Program-made: the position numbers and the translations under genes
In this document: positions 34,344 to 37,492 of the stretch, one piece after another
How the letters are laid out: each line of letters opens with the position of its first letter
Numbering within the stretch: position 1 is the stretch's first letter
The notes under the pieces: generated by a model
What the model saw: the letters and a program-made list of their open reading frames with translations, nothing else
What the model was told of the DNA's origin: nothing
Database searches by the model: none
Origin: Bacteroidota bacterium
GTDB lineage: Bacteria > Bacteroidota > Bacteroidia > Bacteroidales > Bacteroidaceae
Length of the DNA: 37,492 nt
Direction: 5' to 3'
Assembly: GCA_023458215.1 (NCBI GenBank)
Contig: JAEXAJ010000062.1
Location: 1-37,492 of the forward strand

Positions 34344-35629
34344 TATTTCTTTCCTGTCATTATTTCCAGAACCAGTTTATCTGTTTCGTTCATTCCTTTC
34401 GAACCGATCTTAGTTAAGTTGCGGATACTTTGATCTACATCTTCATCAATAATACCTTCTACAGAAGTAACGCAACGGTTTTCCATTGCCATGATGGCAG
34501 AAAGAACGGCGGTAGATACTCCGGTAGTAACTTTCAATGCACAACTGGGTTTAGCACCATCACAAATCATACCGGTAAGATTGGCAATCATATTCTGCAC
34601 GGCATAAGCTACTTGGTCGTAAGTACCTCCCATCAGCCAGGTAATGCCACAACTGGAACCCGTAGCTGCTACAACGCAACCGCACAAAGCAGATAAACGC
34701 CCTAAGCTTTGTTTGATATAGATTACAGTAAGATGGCTTAGCATCAAGGCACGAATAAGTTCTTCTTCCGATTTCTGATTTTCTTCTGCATAAACCAGTA
34801 CGGGCAAAGTGGCGGAAATACCTTGGTTACCACTACCCGAGTTACTCATTACGGGAATCATTGCACCTGCCATACGAGCATCGCAAGCACCGGAAGTATA
34901 AGAGAGGATATGAGAGAATATACTATCTCCCAAGATCTTATGTTCATAAGCACCTCGCAGAATCTTACCTAGACCATGTCCATAGTTACCTTCAAAGGAA
35001 CGTTCAGCTGCTGCTTTATTTAAGCGGGCAGTTTCTAGTATAAAGCTGATTTCATCTAATGGCGCAGTCAAAGCAAAATCATAGACTTTCCGCAAAGACA
35101 ATGCCAATGTTTCTTTCTCCTCTTCTGCTTTTGTGGCAACTTGCTTGTTTAGCAAAACTTCATTATTGCGAGCTATATATATAAAGGTAGTATGGCCGCC
35201 CGATATAATGGCTGTCGCTTGATCTTCACCAGCTTCACAACACACTTCAATATAAAGTTTTTCTTCAATATTATCTTTCAACGATATTTGAATACGCTTT
35301 TCATCAATAAAGCATTTGCCTTTTTCTACAGCTTCGGGAGTACTGTCTTTCAATACTTCTAGTTGATATTCCGACTTACCGATTAAAGCGCCCAGCGCTA
35401 CGGCGATAGGCAATCCAATCATGCCTGTACCCGGAATACCTACTCCCATTGCATTCTTCAAGATATTGGCACTCAAAAGAACTATTATTTTATCCGGACG
35501 CTTGCCCAATATTTCTGCCGCCTTTGCTACACATAATGCTACAGCAATAGGCTCTGTACAACCAATGGCAGGTATTACTTCACATTTTACCAAGGCTATA
35601 ATCTGTTGTCTTTCTGAGGATGTCATCAT
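34343..35629 (-). CDS. UPF0597 / L-cysteine desulfidase family protein
   Basis: 428 residues from the ATG at 35629 (an adjacent ATG at 35626 is equally possible). An upstream in-frame ATG at 35710 would add a 27-residue extension rich in Phe and Cys that the family does not have. The family is recognised by EVIPAIGCTEPIAVALCVAKA at the N-terminus, VGIPGTGMIGLPIAVALGAL, SNSGSGNQGISATLPV, and a Cys cluster (SALCGCVVAATGSSCG, MICDGAKPSCALKV) fit for an Fe-S cluster. Relatives include E. coli CyuA (YhaM), which degrades cysteine to pyruvate, ammonia and sulfide, and serine dehydratase alpha-type proteins. Cysteine desulfidase is the best guess. Cytosolic. Confidence 0.88.
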   Translation of the reverse strand: MMTSSERQQIIALVKCEVIPAIGCTEPIAVALCVAKAAEILGKRPDKIIVLLSANILKNAMGVGIPGTGMIGLPIAVALGALIGKSEYQLEVLKDSTPEAVEKGKCFIDEKRIQISLKDNIEEKLYIEVCCEAGEDQATAIISGGHTTFIYIARNNEVLLNKQVATKAEEEKETLALSLRKVYDFALTAPLDEISFILETARLNKAAAERSFEGNYGHGLGKILRGAYEHKILGDSIFSHILSYTSGACDARMAGAMIPVMSNSGSGNQGISATLPVLVYAEENQKSEEELIRALMLSHLTVIYIKQSLGRLSALCGCVVAATGSSCGITWLMGGTYDQVAYAVQNMIANLTGMICDGAKPSCALKVTTGVSTAVLSAIMAMENRCVTSVEGIIDEDVDQSIRNLTKIGSKGMNETDKLVLEIMTGKK

Positions 35630-35691
35630 TCTTTCATATTTATTAATACAAAAGTAAGAAATAGATTTCATTTTGACGAATAGAATGAAAA

Positions 35692-35725
35692 TAAAACACC
35701 CTGTTACCAAAGAAGTAACAGGGTG
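35692..35725 (-). terminator. Terminator of the DUF4925-like lipoprotein gene
   Basis: A perfect 11-bp stem, CACCCTGTTAC with GTAACAGGGTG (35697-35707, 35715-35725), is followed on the minus strand by TTTTATTTTC. It is 30 nt past the lipoprotein stop codon and upstream of the desulfidase gene, so the two are separate units. Confidence 0.85.
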
Positions 35726-35754
35726 CTAGTATATTTGTTATCAAACAAAAAAAA

Positions 35755-36807
35755 CTATTTAACTGGAGCTAATTTACATCCAAGAGTAAACTGTTTCAGA
35801 TTATCACTCGTTAGAGCTTCAGCGATAGTTTTGATATTAGCTTTAAGCCAAGGAAGCAAATCAGCCATTTCAGCAGGCATAACAGAATCCAACATACCCA
35901 ATAAACCATCTAATGCTTCACCTTTTGGAATCAATGGTAAGAAAGGGGCAATGAATTTAGGATCAATAGCAGCTTCAAGTTTACCATCTTCTCTAAATGT
36001 ACAAATAAATGGAACATAAAGAGTACCACTCAAAGCTGAATTGGCATTAGCTATTGTCAAACCAGCCAATAAGCCATCCAGTGGCGCATCAAATGTCAAC
36101 ACCTTAGTAGTCGGATTATAATAATATCTAGCAAGCTTAGGTATATTTATATCTTGGCTACCTTCTGGTGAGAAATTACTTTTGCCTTTAATGCCTACAT
36201 ATCCATTCTTATTAAAGGTAAATGCAAAATCATTCGAAAATGCAACTGAAAATATTGAACCACCCATCATAGCAATACCATCCGAATATTCTTTCGCATC
36301 ACTTTCTGACAATTCACCTTCTTCATCATACACATTAATTTGACCATCCTTAGTTTCAATATTAAAAATAAGAGTAGCATCCAACCAACCTGCAGGAGCA
36401 AAGTTCCAAGACTTCAATATTTCAGCACTTGTAATTTCAGCACTTGTTTCAACTTCAGCTTTGCCTCCGTTAACAGTACCGACTACAGTAACTTTCATTC
36501 CGTCAATATCCTTATTACCCTTAAAAGTATATTCAGAGCCCGATTGAGCGACCGCCGCATTCATATCAAATGAAGCATGACCATTCACTACATTGGTTAA
36601 AGTAAGTTTTACATTAGAGTTATCAATAGCCTCAACCTTAATAGCACCACCTGATATTTCTTCACCACCACTTGTCACGTGAAGTTCTTCTGACTTATAT
36701 TCCTTAGAAATGTCATTAGCAGGTGAAGCATCATCATCATCGCTACAAGCAGTAAAAAAACTCATTGAACAGATCAATGCGAACAAATAAAATAAATTCT
36801 TCTTCAT
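35755..36807 (-). CDS. DUF4925-like lipoprotein
   Basis: 350 residues with a lipobox ending at Cys21 (FFTAC) followed by SDDDD, typical of exported Bacteroides lipoproteins, probably surface-exposed. The rest is beta-rich. The N-terminal part has SEELHVTSGGEEISGGAIKV and repeated LTLTN/TFKGN strands. The C-terminal 120 residues contain ARYYYNPTTKVLTFDAPLDG and a Pro-rich helix region (FIAPFLPLIPKGEALDGLLG). This pattern matches DUF4925 lipoproteins as I remember them. Function unknown. It is a single-gene unit; its 5' leader contains a 16-nt palindrome (36838-36853). Confidence 0.75.
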   Translation of the reverse strand: MKKNLFYLFALICSMSFFTACSDDDDASPANDISKEYKSEELHVTSGGEEISGGAIKVEAIDNSNVKLTLTNVVNGHASFDMNAAVAQSGSEYTFKGNKDIDGMKVTVVGTVNGGKAEVETSAEITSAEILKSWNFAPAGWLDATLIFNIETKDGQINVYDEEGELSESDAKEYSDGIAMMGGSIFSVAFSNDFAFTFNKNGYVGIKGKSNFSPEGSQDINIPKLARYYYNPTTKVLTFDAPLDGLLAGLTIANANSALSGTLYVPFICTFREDGKLEAAIDPKFIAPFLPLIPKGEALDGLLGMLDSVMPAEMADLLPWLKANIKTIAEALTSDNLKQFTLGCKLAPVK

Positions 36808-37037
36808 ACGTTAAATGTAATTGTTTAGTTAATAAAAAGCTCTTTAAAGAGCTATTAAATTTCCTTTTTGTATTAAAGGTGCAAAATAACACCTTTTAAG
36901 ATTGTCGTGCAAGGTCTTTTATAAAAAAAGAATGTTCTTTTTTTCATATCAGGCATTAATCTAAAGATCAGCATTTGCTATATGGAGTCTTCCGGGTTAC
37001 TGGTTCTACCCTTCAAAAGACCTATACGGTATATATC

Positions 37038-37231
37038 AGACTCCTATACCGAGAGTATCAAAGTCGTATACCGAAGGCATCTCAGTCGTATACCGAGAGA
37101 TTAAAACACCCGGATGTACTTAAAAAAAAGACCCGGATCTTTTACCATAAAACATCCGGGTCTTTTACCTCAAAAGATGGGGATCTTTTGGGGTAAAAGA
37201 TCCCCATCTTTTCACCTCTCAGTATACGACT
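37038..37231. repeat. AGTCGTATACYGA repeat cluster
   Basis: Three direct copies, 37038-37055 (degenerate), 37061-37077 and 37083-37099, and one inverted copy at 37216-37231. The outer copies enclose the hairpins at 37108-37212. The core is the same as in the palindrome at 10750-10815, so this is one repeat family in two intergenic regions. Confidence 0.75.
37108..37212. repeat. Two adjacent hairpins with competing arms
   Basis: An 18-bp perfect inverted repeat (37172-37189 with 37195-37212, loop GGGGT) follows a hairpin whose right arm (37152-37161) has two alternative partners. These are ACCCGGATGT at 37108-37117 (10 bp) and ACCCGGAT at 37131-37138 (8 bp with its right-arm complement at 37154-37161). 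The units share the pattern GGRTCTTTTACC or its close variants. It lies about 200 nt upstream of aroC. Confidence 0.75.
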
Positions 37232-37417
37232 CTGAGGACCTAAGTCCTAACATGAAAGACATTAAGTCCAGGCAAGTCAGAGGCTCTAAAAGTATATTTA
37301 TTATAAAGGATTAAACGTTTTTAAAAAGAAATTGTTATCTTTATAGTGCCAAAAGCTTCTGTTTAGAAGAAATAATTGGCGCATTAGCTTCATATATAAA
37401 CCTTTAAAGCAATTGAT

Positions 37418-37492
37418 ATGTTCAACTCATTTGGAAATATTCTTCGCCTTACCAGTTTCGGAGAGTCACATGGTAAAGGCATAGGAGGCGTG
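37418..37492 (+). CDS. aroC: Chorismate synthase (first 25 codons)
   Basis: The window ends in this gene. The visible N-terminus [20 protein letters not shown] carries the conserved chorismate synthase signature (FGESHG, where the Ser-His binds the flavin and substrate site), and the next residues GIGGV fit the family. It catalyses the last step of the shikimate pathway from EPSP to chorismate. The ATG at 37418 is preceded by an A-rich leader without a strong Shine-Dalgarno, which is usual in Bacteroides. Only the first 25 codons can be judged. Confidence 0.93.
   Translation, partial: MFNSFGNILRLTSFGESHGKGIGGV

Larger units (their letters stand above)
36808..37417. other. Repeat-rich intergenic region upstream of aroC
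   Basis: 610 bases without a credible gene. From left to right it holds a perfect palindrome AGCTCTTTAAAGAGCT (36838-36853) in the leader of the lipoprotein gene, the AGTCGTATACYGA repeats (37038-37099 and 37216-37231), and two nested hairpin systems (37108-37212). A weak -7 element TATCTTTA at 37336-37343 may serve aroC. Confidence 0.6.

Noticed and set aside
35630..35710. Upstream ATG for the UPF0597 protein
   Set aside because: It adds a 27-residue extension absent from the family; the ATG pair at 35624-35629 fits known N-termini.
37038..37231. CRISPR array
   Set aside because: The repeats are too few, uneven in spacing and partly inverted, and there are no cas genes.

Overview
The window is a piece of a Bacteroides-type chromosome (Bacteroidota, gut commensal). 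The evidence is a SusC/SusD pair, a hybrid two-component regulator, many Bacteroidota-style lipoprotein and signal peptides, and promoter candidates of the Bacteroides form (-7 TAnnTTTG, with -33 TTTG where visible). I see no rRNA, tRNA, CRISPR array, insertion sequence or phage gene.

Layout. (1) 1-1785: 3' part of a superfamily I (Upf1/IGHMBP2-like) helicase on the + strand. It converges through a bidirectional terminator on an LruC-domain lipoprotein (1853-3832, -). (2) 4308-10281 (-): a branched-chain amino acid operon read ilvD-ilvB-ilvN-acyl-ACP thioesterase-ilvC. It is preceded by a well-formed transcription attenuator at 10302-10452. This contains a 24-codon leader peptide dense in Ile/Val/Leu, an antiterminator strand that overlaps the leader stop codon, and a U-tailed terminator. 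A promoter with TTTG-N19-TACCTTTG lies just upstream. (3) 10910-29288 (-): a polysaccharide utilisation locus (PUL) read SusC-SusD-surface glycan-binding lipoprotein-DUF2264-GH29 fucosidase-hybrid two-component regulator-second GH29 fucosidase-GH105-GH2. (4) 29622-31046 (-): a C10 (streptopain-like) cysteine peptidase lipoprotein. Divergent from it is a family 8 polysaccharide lyase (31366-33534, +). (5) 33651-37492: an FKBP/SlyD-like isomerase with a Cys/His-rich tail, a UPF0597/L-cysteine desulfidase family protein, a DUF4925-like lipoprotein, a repeat-rich intergenic region, and the first 25 codons of chorismate synthase (aroC).

How the parts work together. The ilv operon makes valine and isoleucine (and the leucine precursor). 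The leader is predicted to shut it off when charged Ile/Val/Leu tRNAs are plentiful. In the PUL, the two-component regulator would sense a periplasmic oligosaccharide and switch on the transporter and enzymes. SusC/SusD and the third lipoprotein would bind and import glycan, while the fucosidases, GH105, GH2 and possibly DUF2264 trim it in the periplasm. The enzyme set suggests a fucosylated, uronic-acid-containing glycan. No sulfatase is present, so a heavily sulfated substrate is less likely. The exact substrate cannot be read from sequence.

Most noteworthy: the self-contained ilv attenuator; an intergenic repeat family (core AGTCGTATACYGA) shared by two spacers 26 kb apart; two close GH29 paralogues flanking the regulator gene; an apparent terminator between the transport and enzyme parts of the PUL; and the thioesterase translationally coupled to ilvN.
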